A DNA stretch of 64,000 nt from Hymenolepis diminuta (GCA_900708905.1 CAADRB010000031.1:1129171-1193170); one strand, 5' to 3'. Positions 32,101 to 45,665 are shown, numbered from the stretch's first letter. Notes: generated by a model not told the origin, from the letters alone. Numbers and translations are program-made.

Positions 32101-35100
32101 AAATAACATATCTCTTGAACCTTAAGCACTCTGATATCCAATTAAAATTGAACAGAGCTACTGTATTCTCCCCACTTTCTCTCAAATAATATTCCAGTAT
32201 GAACTCAATTTCATTCATTTATAACAGAGCAATATCTTAATTATTTATCTTGATCTCACATTGATATCACCTAAGCTAGCGTCTCTCAGGTAATAGGCAA
32301 TTAAGCAGTACTATTTTAACAGTTTAACACAGTGAACATCCCAATCAACAGTAAGAAGCGTTAATGAAATATTAAAAAATCTCAGTGGTGAAGTTACAGA
32401 GGTTCAATTAAGAGGGCACATTTATTTTAATCAAAATAAATAATATAATAAGGTTTGATACAGAAAAAGAAGTGATTAACAACTTAATTAAAATCATGGA
32501 AAAAATCTTAAATTCAGTTTCCATCATTTTATTTTTCAAAACTTTTGTCCTAGTTGTAATCAAGGATAACCGTTTAGAGAATAAATCGCGCGCATGGAAA
32601 TATCTCACATAAAATATGAGGAAACTCCAACCCAAGCTCTTTAGTTTCTGTTATGATATTTAAATATATCGTTAATTTACCCATTTATGAATACTTAAAA
32701 AAAATAAACTATCATGCTCCGCAAATTTGGAAATATACCTTGAGTGTTGTTACTTCGTGCATTTTCTTGATATCCCATTCGCGAATAATTCCTCCAAGGT
32801 CGGCAGAAAAAGCGAGAGTTGAACTATGCATGAACTTAACCGCCATAACCCTAAAGGATAAAATAGAATAAATTAAATCAACTACTTAAGATATTTAAGT
32901 AAGGTAGTAATGGGAGAATCTTACGGATCGGTGTGCTGGGTGAAGCGTCGAAGGCAATTTCCAAATTGCAGCTCCCACAGACGAACTGTTTTGTCACCAT
33001 CTCCGGTTATGAGTAGACGACTGTCATCAGAGATGTCCATGCAAGTAACTGGACTGGACATACCATAGAGACTGTGTACTCGCTAAAAATTTCAGCAAGA
33101 ATTGATTATTAAAGCAAATTTAGGCCCCTAACAACTGCAAAGAACTTTCTACGGCTAAACTAAAACTAATCAAACCAATTATTGAGTTTCCATGTCCGAC
33201 CTTCATATAAAAACTTTCATGACTCACTTGAAGACTAACGAGAGGAGTATCGATATGACCAACCTCCAGAATCGAATCTAACTGAATCATCTTAGTCACA
33301 GTAAAAACAAAATATAACAAAACCATCCTTTCCTATTTATGCGTTTTTAAATGAAAATAATTGATAAAATCAACTTTTTACAGTTGGATTATAATAAGCT
33401 GATTGATTTGAACAACAAAGTCTTAGAGGTACCATATCGTAGAACACTTCGTATAATAAAATCAAATAAACAGAAATACACAACGGTTCTATTGTCTTAA
33501 ATATAGTGTTTTAATTAATGAAGTAAATAAACGAATAAACATTAATTTCAAAGTGATCCAATATCAGGCAATATTTTAATCAAAATAAGGTTCTAAATTT
33601 ATTAACACAAAAATGTTACAATGATACGAGTGAAAGAATAACCGAAGGTACGAAGAATAATACCTTGAAAGTATCCGTGTAGTAGATATCCACATGGAAA
33701 TTGAGCATGGCAACAGCTATTAACCGGTTGTCCGGAGTTGCAGCCAAAGCAGTTACTTGGGAAGCCACTAACTGAACTGGTCGGTGAGGTTTCAAACAAA
33801 GATTCGGCGCCCTAAAAAGAAATTTCCACGAATTGGAAAGTCTATTAGCTTATAAACTGGTACAACCGTTAATGCAAGCTCTCATTAACCGTGAAAACAA
33901 ACCAAGTCCGTTTGAGAATATTTGGGAGATGACAGTTAAAAGATTCTGACCTGGCTCTTAGCCATTCATTGCTGTCGATTATTAACTTAGTATGATAGAT
34001 TTAAGATTTTAGTTGATAATTTTAAACCGAACAACTTTATAATTTAAGCAATTTTGTAATATAAGTATTTAATAAACTTACCCTTTAGCATCCACCTTCA
34101 AATCAAAGTTCCAGAATCCCACTTTTGAATCAGATCCTCCTGAAATGATTCCCTTCTAAATTGAGTAGGAAAAAAAATTATAAAGTCCAATAAATATACC
34201 TACCTTATCTCCAGTGAGAATTAAACTTTTCACTGCTCCGCTGTGAGAGTCCGAAATCGTTTGTGTACACTTTTTCAAGACCAGATCGAAAAGACAAATT
34301 AAACCAGACTGAAATAGGAAAGAGGGCGCGTCAGATAGCGAAGTTCGGATCGGGAGAAAAAAAAAACCATTAAAACGTTACCTCGAAACCAATGACCACT
34401 TGTCGGCTTCCAGGTGCAAGAACAAAAGCTGATGCTTTTAGATTTGATCTTAAAGATCTCGGGCTTCTAATCTCCTCATTGTGATCAATGTCTTGTGAAG
34501 ATTCATCGATTTTCACAGAAATCCAGTCAATCGTTGCAAGACAAGACTGTTTTGATCTTAAGGAGACGTAATGATTTCGTAACAAATTTAGATAATAGTG
34601 TTGGATATTTTTGGTACATTAAATGTACCATAGCTAAGAAACTCAAAACGATAAAACTCAGTTTCAAAATTCGTGTAAGAACCGCGCATTTCACGCGACT
34701 GTTTAACATTAGAGAAACATCCATGTGCCGAAATTCACAGGTTCTTAGGAATTGCAAGTTCCCTATTTCTGAATAGCATTTAGTTTTCTTTCGTCTTCAC
34801 TTTAGCGAATCTGAAATGGGTCGTAGAAAACTGGATGTTTAAAAGGACTATTCTCTCAGTTGAGCCTTAAACACTAGTCCAATACTGCCACAAAGTAACC
34901 CATTAGGACTATCGAAAGGTCGCTCCAAAATTAATCCACTTTCCGATTTTTTAAACTAGATTGAGTATACCAGGGGCTGCAATAGGACTATAGAAATTTA
35001 AATTTAACTATAGAGCCATATCTATTTGCAATAATAATGCAAACTGAATAGGATAAATGATAACAGATGTAGGTAAATATAAAAGATTTATTACACGATC

Positions 35101-38100
35101 TTTACAGACTTACCGAATTGAATAAAGAGATAAGCAATATAAATTATTAGTGTAAATGTCAAAATGAATAACTTTGTCACGTATACCATTCTGTGGATAT
35201 AGAAGGGAAAAGACCCAGTAAGATCATTCTTATGAATGCTACAAGTTAGCATGAAATCCCAACAGGTTTATATGTAGTTTCAACATATTTTCAAACAAAC
35301 TAACCGATTCCATAGCTTGCCTTCTCCGTGAGCCAAAGTGAAAACTCCATAGCCATCTTCAGTAATCTGACATCCGAGAGGGAAAGATCGGTGTCCAGGG
35401 TTGGCAATACGAGAAGTCAAACGGAGTTCGCACCCGGAGGAGTTTGCTTCTGCATCGAGTAACTTCTTATCAGCATCTACTTCTTCTTGATGGCGGACAA
35501 TGCGGCCTGCATTGAGGATAACCGTACGTGTTGGGAGAGTTTGAGGCACCTTGAGACTGTATTCTTCTACTAGGTTGTTACGGTAGGAACAGAGGAGCTA
35601 TAGTGGCAGAATTAAATACGATAAGGAAACACCACAATTCCTTCTGTAATCCAATCACAAATCAAGCCAAGTGACTAATTTTTGCTGAACGCCTACTACC
35701 ACTTTTATCCAAATTAAGTATGATACAGCAAAATATACCTGAATTGAAAATTCTTGGGACACGACAGGTACATAGGGTGATTCAAATAAATTCTAACTGC
35801 ATATGCATAATATTCAGTAAAATTGATGAATGCAAAGTAGAATGGAATTGAAATAGAACATTGCAAATGGTGCAGTGAAGAGACCAAATAAATATGATAG
35901 AAAAAGTGGACTGTACACTTAAATTGTTAAGGGAAGTGTTTTGATGGGCAAGTAATCTGGAAAATATACGGATAAAAAAGATCATTCATTAGAAAGAGAT
36001 AGAGATTCATGCATAATATAAGTTCCAAGACCACTGGACAGTAAAGTAAAACCCTAGAACCTCATTGATGAGAAATTTGCGCATTCTATTGCATCCTGTT
36101 CATGATCAGTTGGTTTGGTCATACGGTTTACTGGATTACGAACCCGTAACATCCGTTTTTTACATGAATAGGTTAACCGAGCTACATAACCGAGCGTTAA
36201 TATTTAAATTGTTAGTGACAAGACATACGATTAGAGCCTTCTACTGCCTCTAGAATGTCTCCAGTATTAAACTACTGACCGTAGAGCTTGTAATGGTTTA
36301 ACATCCAACTATTTAATGCCGCTAAATTGCCAGCCCCATTATGCCCAAAGTCAAAAGACTGGGAGTAACTGAACGTGCATATTAAATTAGAGCACAAAAA
36401 GGCTAAGTCTTGGGGGTATTTCGCATAGTTTTAACAGAAAACTAATAAAAACAAAGAGGAGTTTCTAGGACATTCTAAGTTCTAACCATAAGAAAGAATA
36501 CAAAATCTTATTAATTCAAGAAATCACCGCGAATATGATGCGTGACACATTATTAAACATCGACGTGACAGGCCCATAGTAACCCAATAACCATATTTGA
36601 CTCAAAGACGAGCACTTTAGGATATTTTCAATTTACTAACGTAAACTAATGCAGAAAAATCCAAAATAACATCAGAGCTATTCGATAAGAGCTAAGGATA
36701 TTCACACAAAAATTTGCAAACGAACGGAAATAAAAAATGTCTTCAAGAAAGTGAGGAACTTAAATGTACGTCATAAACAACAAGGTCATGGAAACTAAAG
36801 ATTTAATCATCGTTCTCAATAAGAATATGAATGCTTACATGTAAAATAGAAGACCTGTGATTTTCTTCCTTCTCCTCAGATACCTCTTTCTTTGATTTTC
36901 TCGTGTTAAAATGCGAAACCCGAACATCGCAAGATGAAAGTTTGGTAGGAAGAGTAATTCGATAGATGCAACGCAATAGGTCATCTGCTTTCAGTTCAAC
37001 TTCTGACGGGTCCATCAAACCAGTTCTGATAAATAAACCAGCAATTTAAGTCAGTGGAAAATTAAAGAAGCAAGCACGGAGAACCTCCCTAACTCACCTA
37101 TTAGCCTTCTTTATTTTCTTTCTTAAACGTGACTGTTTCTCGGCTTCAGATAAGAGAACATAGATTTCCAGCATTTTATCCAAAGTTTGGCAAACCAAGA
37201 AACGCCCACTTGGATCAAACGCGAGAGAGAATACTCTCTTTTGCGACTTTCGTGCAATCGTCCCGAGGAAATCGATTTCCAATAGGGAATTAAAATCAGT
37301 TAATGGCACAGCCTCAGCAAGATTACCTTTAAGCAAATGTTGTATATTGGGTTTGTTCAACAAATCGCTTTCTTTTTGTCCGTTTCGTTTAATCTATAAC
37401 AAGATATTAGCAGAGAAAGAATGATATTCTTACGTTATATTTAATTTTCCATAGGCGAAGGTTTGTATCAGAACTTCCAGTTACTAGAGTTTTGCAATCT
37501 GCTGATAGCGCTAAATCCCATACAGGCCCAGGATGACCAGTAAGTGTCAAGAAACAATGTTGTGTACGAAGACACCAGAACTTGATAAAAGAATCACGTC
37601 CACTAAACAAATAGTAACGTGAGAAAATATTAAATTGCAATACCTAGAAATGAGTATGTCATTATAAGGGATGATTTTCACAGAAGTGATTGCGCCACGA
37701 TGCCCTTTAAGTCGAAAACCACCACCAGAAACAATATCTATGACGTGAAGTTCAGACTCAGCTGCACAAGCAACAATTGAATTGAAAATGTCAAGAGAAT
37801 TGACTCTATGAGAACCAGCACGAAATGAAGCTTCTTCCTTCCCAGTATTAATTGAGAACACAGAAACCCATCCATCTGCGTAACCAATTCCGAGAAGACC
37901 AGTAGCAGTACCCGGAGCATAGTTAATAGCGAGTGTAGAGACGGCTCTTTGTGCTGTTTCATTATAGAAATACAAAATCTAATTAAATTATAATTCTATA
38001 TAGGATCTTACGGAATTAGCTGTTCGAAGATTCCATATTGACACAGAGGCATTAGTGCCGGTGACGCAAAATCGACCAGGTTTACCGTCCCCGTCTTTTA

Positions 38101-38185
38101 CATATTTGATAGGGACCGAATCATTGGCGACGACACCAAAAATTCCATCACCTTCATATTTGCGATATGTATTTGTGATAGGCAT
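29182..38185 (-). CDS. WDR3: WDR3 (Dip2/Utp12) orthologue, SSU processome WD-repeat protein, 15 exons
   Basis: Exons: 38185-38012, 37978-37644, 37602-37434, 37393-37098, 37025-36839, 35597-35305, 34556-34382, 34308-34204, 34155-34082, 33811-33664, 33082-32925, 32850-32739, 31589-31188, 30620-30228, 29343-29182. All phases agree and the total is 1060 residues (human about 940). The N-terminus MPITNTYRKYEGDGIFGV matches human MGLTKQYLRYVASAVFGV. WD blades are clear, for example RTQHCFLTLTGHPGPVWDLA (exon 3), GSRQVVIGFE (exon 7), GGSDSKVGFWNFDL (exon 9) and VTCMDISDDSRLLITGDGDK (exon 11). Exons 14-15 carry the Utp12 C-terminal domain (ADSLMEAIDIY, LGMNLAALDFLQ) and a basic tail. The family forms tandem beta-propellers in the nucleolar U3/UtpB complex needed for 18S rRNA processing. 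Exon 13 has a fly-out insert, PPPPKRRRGADDEEEDDFDE, a nuclear-signal-like plus acidic run absent from human WDR3 as I recall it. The second Met of the open frame is chosen as start because it aligns exactly with the human start. Confidence 0.96.
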
Positions 38186-38615
38186 GATTACAGCACGCAA
38201 AGAAAAATAAGGTCGTACTTCAATTTAGCCGCATGAAATTCGGCGAATTTATTTATTAGCTCATATTTTTGATGAGAACTGGAACTGTATTATAATGATG
38301 CAAATAAATAAAATCAAATAAATTTATATTTTTTAAATCGGTAAAATAACTGTTGAAGTAATGCCTAAACATAAAATTCTCAGGATCATTTTTATATTAT
38401 ACTTTAGTTGAAAAGAAACCAAACACTAAGTATTTTGTCATTTTAGTGATTAATCATATTACTCCACACTAATTGCTATTTCGCCTATGTGATCATTCTA
38501 TCCCTCGTATTACTTAAACTTTAACCATCAGCTGCTAGATTGTAAGTGCTTACAAAGTTGATGTTTTTATATTTATTTTTTAATTCATTATTACCGGTTT
38601 ATTGAAAAACAAGAA

Positions 38616-38670
38616 TGCAATGCCTTAGGGAATCTAAGGGTCGGTTACGGTATCCTATAGAGAAGAGCAG
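38616..38670 (+). repeat. 55 bp terminal repeat, left copy
   Basis: 50 of 55 bases match 40801-40855 in the same orientation (core CTTAGGGAATCTAAG and ACGGTATCCTATAG). Upstream sequences of the two copies do not match, so either the LTR is very short or the 5' LTR is truncated. TTTGGCGACGC follows shortly after, resembling a gypsy-type primer-binding region. Confidence 0.85.
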
Positions 38671-40800
38671 ATTATAACCGTTTGGCGACGCAGTTATCGA
38701 ATTATGCGAATATGGAAACCCGAGTCTCTTCAAATGTGGGAAATATCTTCACCCGGATGGATTTCTCAACATTAACAAAGGATCCCAAAGATTGTGTGAA
38801 GATCGTAGGTATTTTTCATCGTAATACTCTTACAGATGAAATTGTTGAAACATGGTATACTCAACACCGTAACGTGACATCATGACAGATCTCCCCCACG
38901 CCATCCGAATTACCATGCTACTTCGTGAATTTAACAGAAGCGACAAATACCTATGTTCGTCCTACCTTCAACCGGGGAGTCCTGCCGATCTAAACTATGA
39001 CAACACTTCTCCCTTCTACTTGACCATAAATGAAGTTGAAAATGTTCACTGTCATGTAGGTATCGTCAATCGACTTTGCACCAGTTTCCGATTTGATTTT
39101 CTCGAAGAAAACCAAATCGGTTGTCTCATTTTTACACATGGTCTTCGATCTCCTTGTCATACTGCGATTCAACTCAAACTTCTGTCCCCCTGGATAAGAA
39201 ACCCGATGTCAGGAAGTCTCGTAGCAAATCCGAATCTGCTGGAGGACTGTTAACTGTGAGTATTCAACTTGAAAGGATCTGAAAATGACCTATCATCTAT
39301 CGACCAAGGGGATCCGACAATTATCCGACGAATATCAGAAGCAGTCACCCTCAAGATGCCGATTTTGCGGAGGATGTCGTCATCATCGAGACTGCTTAAT
39401 TGAAGACGTCTCTGTCAGAACTGCAATGACAATGGCCGCAAAGATGGCTTCCACCGAGAATCTTCTACGAACAGTTCAACAAGGCAGAACCAAAACACCA
39501 AAAGAGCATTAATTCAGACGCGGTAGAGCTGTGATCGACACTGGCTCCGATATCTAATGTTGTGCAGCTCTACGGATCGATGCGATGCGAGGCTACATTC
39601 CTGGAGAAGGCGATCTTCAAGGAGTGCTATGTTACAAATCGAAATACCAATCTAATGGGCCAAGACCTTATCCAGTTCCCATGACGAAAACGAAACTCAC
39701 CAGACGTATACCCTCAAACCTACAAATGCGGAAAATCTCGAGAGAGGAAGCAACCAGTGTTTACATGTTGCCAAAATCCCACATCTTTCTATTCATATTC
39801 AATCGCTGAAACCAGATTCTCCCAGAACTCAGCTCTAACTTACCACTATAGACACACTAAAGATGCGAAATGCACTACAATAATAAATTCACTTTCGAAA
39901 GGGTCCGATGTTACTCTTCTCTCCTCGATAACAAGCAAATTAAATATCTCTGTTTTCCATAAACCTGGGGTGTACCAGAAACGCTTGTTACTGGCCCAAG
40001 TACACAGTTTAAATTTACATTTTACCTGATCTTGCTCCGATCGATCGATTATTCAACTAAGGAGATCTCTCGCCGTGCCCAGATTTAAGGACAGCGTGTG
40101 AAGAGATGTTATTATTAAAACAACTTGGTGTTCTGACAAAGCGTGACCCGGTGCGCGCATATAGTGTGTGAGATCTTGTGCATGCCCTTAATCACAATTC
40201 AAATTACCATGGGACAGCTGCCATAAGCACTAAGTCACATGTCTGTGATATCTGCGACGTGGAGAACGGAAAGGACACTTAATTTCGCGTTCACAAACAA
40301 CTCAGGAGGGTTTGATTTGTTGAATTGTGTAAAATATTATTCTTTAAATATTGTCTTGATGATATTAATTTTTGTATTATATACCTTACACTTCTCTAAC
40401 TCCCGAACAGCCTGTGATCCCCCATGTAGTGCAACGACGGGAAAGAAACGATCGAGATATTATCCCCCATGTGCTACCAGGATTCGTTGCATTTCCTTTG
40501 TCTCCCGGTCGATCTCGAGACAATGATGACGGGCGATTAAATCTACGAGCGGGCGTGTGACATATAAGAAAATAATATTTTTCCCAAAATAATTCTTATG
40601 TGTAAGATTCTTTATTTTCCATCTTTTAATTCCTGTTGCCTTTAATTATTCTCTTTTATTCGAACGAATTTATTTATATTGCGGTTGTAAATGGCGTTTC
40701 AGACAAATCGACCTACAGATACGAAAACATGCGTCTTGTGTCGATATAGTGATTTGGGTCGTTTTGTATTGTGGTGTTGTCGGGTTGTGCTTGTAACTAG

Positions 40801-40855
40801 TGCAATGGCTTAGGGAATCTAAGAGTCGGTCACGGTATCCTATAGAAAAGACCAG
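40801..40855 (+). repeat. 55 bp terminal repeat, right copy
   Basis: Partner of 38616-38670; the five differences are single substitutions. Confidence 0.85.
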
Positions 40856-42551
40856 AAGAAGGAATAGGATTGATTAACTTTGTATACGATATGTATCTAG
40901 TACAGACAAATTACTCAAGAATCCTGATATATCTTAGTTCGTTTAATTGTAAATTTTCACTCATTTTAAATTATTAATCAGTTATTATTCTTATAAATCA
41001 ACTTTCTAGTACTCTGAGAACTGAACGATTGCCAATTGCAATACTCGCTAGGTAGTCAGTGCCATTAAAGGTTGATCATTTGTGTATTATCAATATTAAA
41101 GTTCATATTTGCCTATATTTCTTGAAATTTTAATACATTACACTGGCCTATTCAGTAACTGATTTCTTTCTATTTAATCTAAATTTTCCTTATTGCTCGG
41201 AGATTTGGACATTGTATTTCGATAATAGGTTAATAAGACATGATTTTTCTGCAGTAAATTCTTAAAGACTTTTAAAGATTATCCCAAAGGTGCAGTATAT
41301 CAACACCCTTAACTCAAAATCAGAGGGTGAATATTTTGAGTTGAATCATCCTATTTAATATGGGCCGACAACTGCTTTGATGAATCAGCCACTACTGCCA
41401 GTAATTAGAATCATAAATAATCACACAATTTTGAAAAACGAATCACGGGTATAGAGTGTAAAAACAAGGTAAATACAAAATGAAATGGAAATTTTATTTT
41501 AATTGTTTGGCTGACTTAATTGATGATTTTAATAGAAAAATTGACACAATATAAGGCAAAAATAGGTGAATTGAATAATAATATATATAAACTGTAAAAA
41601 ATTACGACAGATTTAGCATAAATGGAATAAAAATATAAAACCAGCGATAATTTCGGTATAAATCGAATATCAAGTTCGAAACAAAGGATTTGATATAACT
41701 TTCAAAATGCCAACGAAAGTAAGTTTCACTTAAAAGGGTTAGTGACATTAAGTAACATAAGGCTAAGATTTACTTTACCATTGGACCATTTACTTAACTC
41801 CTCAAGAGTCAACAGACTAAATGTTCATTTCATTACTTAAAATTTTCATGCAGAAAATTAGTCAGAAGTTAAAGGGATAATCATATAGAGGTCATAAAAA
41901 TTGAGACTTATGGAGAAAATAATGCCGAATTAATGCAGAATGTACAAGTTTTTTCTTAACATGTGTAATAACGTTAGATTTATTGAAGTCATATTTGCCG
42001 GATAGATGGATAAGTCAAGTCACTCATGTTGCCAGATCAGTTCAGAGGTGGCAGACGAGCCACCCCAATTTATTAATTAGTAAATTAGGTATATACATAA
42101 AACATTTCTTCGTTTAGACGTCAGTCATGTTTCGTTGGCGGAGTCCAGCGTGATGAGGGATATCTGTTTAAGGTATCTATGTGCAAACATGCGGGACCGC
42201 CTGTGGACACTATCGTGGAGATCTTATCGCCAGTCAATCATTTCTAATCGCCAGATTTTGACAGACATCTGCTAGTCACGACAACATGATGCACATCTAT
42301 CCTAATAAATATATATATTCCATTGCAGAATGTAATCAAGATGCTGACATTAAATTAACATTTTTCAGTGTAACAGATCATTAAATTATTATATGCAAAA
42401 TTAATCACGATAGATAAAGGTAAACTAAAATTTAGGAAAATCGCAATTTTTATTAATTTAATCGTCCTTGCACTTTGTTTTGAAATTTAAGTGGTCTTTA
42501 TGTAACCTTAACATATAAACGTGAAAAATAAGAATTTCCACATTTATTATC
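40856..42551. other. Intergenic, upstream of the 353-residue gene
   Basis: AT-rich with no recognised gene. A patch at about 42020-42300 has higher GC than its surroundings (including GTTGGCGGAGTCCAGCGTGA) and may be a small mobile-element fragment; it has no open frame of note. Confidence 0.4.
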
Positions 42552-44235
42552 ATGAAAGTTGAATCCAAGACAGTATGGGGTCAAATAAAAAGCAAACTAA
42601 AAGAAAATGAACTTTATGAAGCCAAATCTATGATCGGTTACGATTTGGCCGATCAAACAGAAGAAGTTTTGTCAGAGGTTTACATTCATTAGATAAGTCG
42701 ATTAAGTTAGATTGATTTCTTTTCTGAATTCGCAATGTTGTCATCAGATTATAAAAATTATAATGCCTATTTAAATAATTCTGTTGAATATAATAATGAA
42801 ATTAACAAGTCAATAGACGATTTTGTATCTCAATTTCAAACGAAGGCCACTAGAACATGTAAGTAATTATAATATTATATCTAATTTGAAGTCGCTCATA
42901 TCTTCAACATTAATCTTTGCAAGCTTGTTTTCAGATAACAAAACTCTCGATTTCCAGAACCATTATGTAAAACCAATCAGGTTTGTTGTTGTATTTTATT
43001 GGTATAATATTTCCCGCTTATGATAGTAATTATTTTCATTTCCACTCAGAGACCTTATGATCACCGAGTTAGAGCAAGCGAAAAAGAAGCTTGGAGATAT
43101 ACAGGTATAAATACCACTCATTAATAATTTTAATATTAATAATTCCTTTAAAAAATTAAAGTGTTTATATGGGAAAGTCTTGCTATTTAGTCTTTAAGGG
43201 CAAAGATTTAGATGAGAAATTTGTAAAGGATGTCATATTCTAATATCTCACATTCTGAAAAATGTCCTAGTGAACTTTTTAAAGATTAGGGAGTTCAATT
43301 TTGGATTTCACAGATGATCGGATCAGCGCCTTCTCATCTCACATTCATTTTCTAATGTCGATAATACTGCAGGCTCACCTACACTGATCTCCATTGAAAC
43401 ACAGTTATTAGGGAACAGCACTATTGCTGATTCTCTCTTTACGATAGATATCATTAATCATTCTCTTTTCAGGATTTAGTAATATCCAATCTAACTGGGA
43501 GTACTTCTAATCGGAGTAATACTGACGAGTTTGAAAAACATGTTGAGAATAAAATAGGTGAACTAGAATACAATGTTAACGCTGCCAGAGAATTAGTATC
43601 ACGTTTCAACCACAGATGTGACCGCTGTGAGAAACGAAAACCTCTCAGTGCTTCATCATCACAAGGTCTGGCGCAAAGCCAATTGGATTCTCTTATTCTG
43701 TGTGACGCAGAACAAGCATTAGATTCTGAAAGTGAGCCGAAATACAATGAAAAGGAGGCTGGACGCCGTTTGCAAACACTCTGCAGATCAAATTCATGTA
43801 ATGTGCAAACTGAGCCAGTTTCTTTATCGTTTTCATCCTCACCGACTCCAAAAGAGATACCAGTTAATATTAAATCAATTGTACCTTCTCAGTCTTCGAC
43901 AGTATTCAGACGATCTTCTTCTCTCATTCGATTGGCTCCATTAAAATTGTGAGTTTAAATGGTAATCAAACATTCCTACCTTGAATTTGTTCAGTAGTAC
44001 TTAAATACTCCACTTCAAATTTAGACGACCTACGTTAAAGCATAGTACCCAATTGTCTCGTTCGAAAAATCTTGGAAATAGAGCTGGTGATGAAGGAGAG
44101 TCACTCGCAACCTCTCTTCCTATTAAGAATGTTTCCAAAAATATCTCAAACTGCAATCCTTCCATTACAGTAAATTTTACACAAAATGATTCGAGGAAAT
44201 TACCTAGTCTACGACCACTGAAAGCTTATAGATAA
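42552..44235 (+). CDS. Unrecognised 353-residue protein, N-terminal coiled coil and Ser-rich tail, 6 exons
   Basis: Exons: 42552-42677, 42711-42858, 42935-42980, 43050-43104, 43473-43948, 44025-44235. Phases 0, 1, 2, 0, 2 agree and translation ends at TAG-free frame with TAA 44233-44235. Introns are 33, 76, 69, 368 and 76 bp. Residues 1-160 are rich in Glu, Lys, Asn and Leu with heptad-like spacing (VWGQIKSKLKENELYEAKSM, MITELEQAKKKLGDIQ). A CDRCEKRK pair of cysteines lies near residue 180. The remainder is Ser/Pro/Lys-rich and probably disordered (SLSFSSSPTPKEIP). No signal peptide or membrane span is seen. Neither a family nor a function is recognised; centrosomal or cytoskeletal scaffolds often look like this, but that is only a guess. 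The first intron donor (GTTTAC) is weak. Confidence 0.72.
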
Positions 44236-44396
44236 GTTCATTGTGGATAAATAAGCGAAAAAAGACTTCTTAAAATACAATTTAATTGATATATCAGATA
44301 GATTTAACGTTTAAAATACATTTATTAGTGGCATTTCGTAATGTTCTTTTAAAAAGGGCAATTTAGAATGTGCAGTGGATGTTTGTTAAATTTAGG

Positions 44397-44402
44397 AATA
44401 AA
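44397..44402 (+). terminator. Polyadenylation signal AATAAA
   Basis: AATAAA lies about 160 bases after the stop of the 353-residue gene, in an AT-rich 3' flank; a plausible 3' end. Confidence 0.45.
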
Positions 44403-45407
44403 ATTGTATATTTAAATGAAATATTTGTTCTAACCATTTTGAATCCGTCTTAAAGATTTCAAATGGCAATCCATATTTAGGGTTATATTTTCAAAATGCA
44501 AAACTATTTGAGTGTGATCCACTTTATCAAATTAAAATCTTGTATTGGTTGAAATTGCCCCTAGTGTGTGGATAGTTTGAAGAAATTTTTCAACAGTCAA
44601 AGAGCACAGTGTAACAGTAAAAGCGTTAATTGTTGCAAGATGTGACTGGAGGGTCATCACTTATAATAGGATAAGACTAGAACCAGTTAGAAATGGTGTT
44701 ACTTGGGAAGTAGCAGAGGTAGGAAGATAGAGGTGTAAAAAAGCAAGCGATTGTCACTGGCATTGAAATACTACAAACAGAGAGAGTCCAGCTCGTGAAT
44801 CTGGTCGTTGAGAGTTAGCGTTGAGATTAAGTGCTGTAGCAACTTACTATTGAATGGTATAAATCAGAAGTAGGGTGTTCATAGACAGTCAAATGGTTTT
44901 AGGAATTTTGGTGAGCGTAATGGGCGGGATAGTCATGGCCTTGCATATTTTATCTGCATATGCCTGGGTAGTAATGTGATCTTAACACGGCTTATTGATA
45001 AGTTGACATCTAGATGAATTTGAGCTTGTTCTGGTTATTTACAAGCTGTCTAAAAGTATGAAATCAAACACCCTATTAATGGTTAATCACGTTCACCTAC
45101 CGAAGATTTAACAAGAAAATAATTTTTAATTAACATATAAAATAAATACTCCTAATTAATCACCTCAAACGGAAAGGCTGCACCCGATGGATTTCAATCA
45201 TATCGAGCTTGCGAATAATATCTTTTGTTTTATATTGAGTTAATTTATGCTATTTCACATTGAACTTAATTTTAGGACTTTTTTAACTCACTTGTTATGT
45301 GCATTACTTCTGATACAGATTGAGTTTACTGATCACCAAATATAATGTAGTACATACACTTTCGTATAGGTATGCTCTTTCTAAAAATTACACTGTAATT
45401 CACAGTA
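44403..45407. other. Intergenic, nothing recognised
   Basis: No coding or repeat structure that I can support. Confidence 0.45.
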
Positions 45408-45665
45408 CAAGCTCATTTCTCACAACTCGGATTGTCCTCGCTCAGTACTGACCACTTCCTCTTCCCTTCTAACTCCCCTTCTTATCCCTTACCCTTTTCC
45501 CTCTCGTACATTCCTTAATGCCCAATATACTCGGGCTTCTTCTCAACTCTTTATCTTCTCATTTGGAAATGGCTTCCGTGTCCTGTTAGTCTTTAAGAAG
45601 ATCATTAATTTGGTAAGGGACTTCTGAGTCTAATGTGATCTGGGACCCTTAAAGTAGCCTTACAA
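45408..45665 (+). repeat. Dispersed repeat R1, copy B
   Basis: Shares TTCTCACAACTCGGATTGTC and CGCTCAGTACTGACCACTTC with copies C and D, then a CT-rich body and GTTAGTCTTTAAGAAGATCAT. Same orientation as copies A and C. Confidence 0.75.

Larger units (their letters stand above)
38616..40855 (+). mobile_element. Degenerate Ty3/gypsy-like LTR retroelement, gag and protease remnants only
   Basis: Between the two 55 bp direct repeats lies a broken gag: frames at 38682-38882 and 38882-39253 include GCLIFTHGLRSPCHTAIQLK, which has the layout of flatworm gypsy gag (x-F-x-x-GL-x-S-P). A CCHC-type knuckle CRFCGGCRHHRDC lies at 39357-39395. In the same frame, after a stop at 39510-39512, comes the aspartic-protease motif VIDTGS (39531-39548), itself followed by a stop. 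At about 40091-40150 EEMLLLKQLGVLTKR resembles the spacer just before a gypsy reverse transcriptase. No reverse transcriptase catalytic box, RNase H or integrase follows. The element is non-functional: frame changes and stops separate every piece. Orientation is opposite to WDR3, which starts 431 bases to its left. Confidence 0.75.

Noticed and set aside
37738..37962. 74-codon minus-strand frame
   Set aside because: Alternative frame inside WDR3 exon 2, which is confirmed by similarity and phase.
40239..40560. Two plus-strand frames near the end of the retroelement, considered as integrase
   Set aside because: No integrase zinc-binding or catalytic pattern; probably decayed element or LTR sequence.
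43469..43747. 92-codon minus-strand frame
   Set aside because: Antisense of exon 5 of the 353-residue gene.
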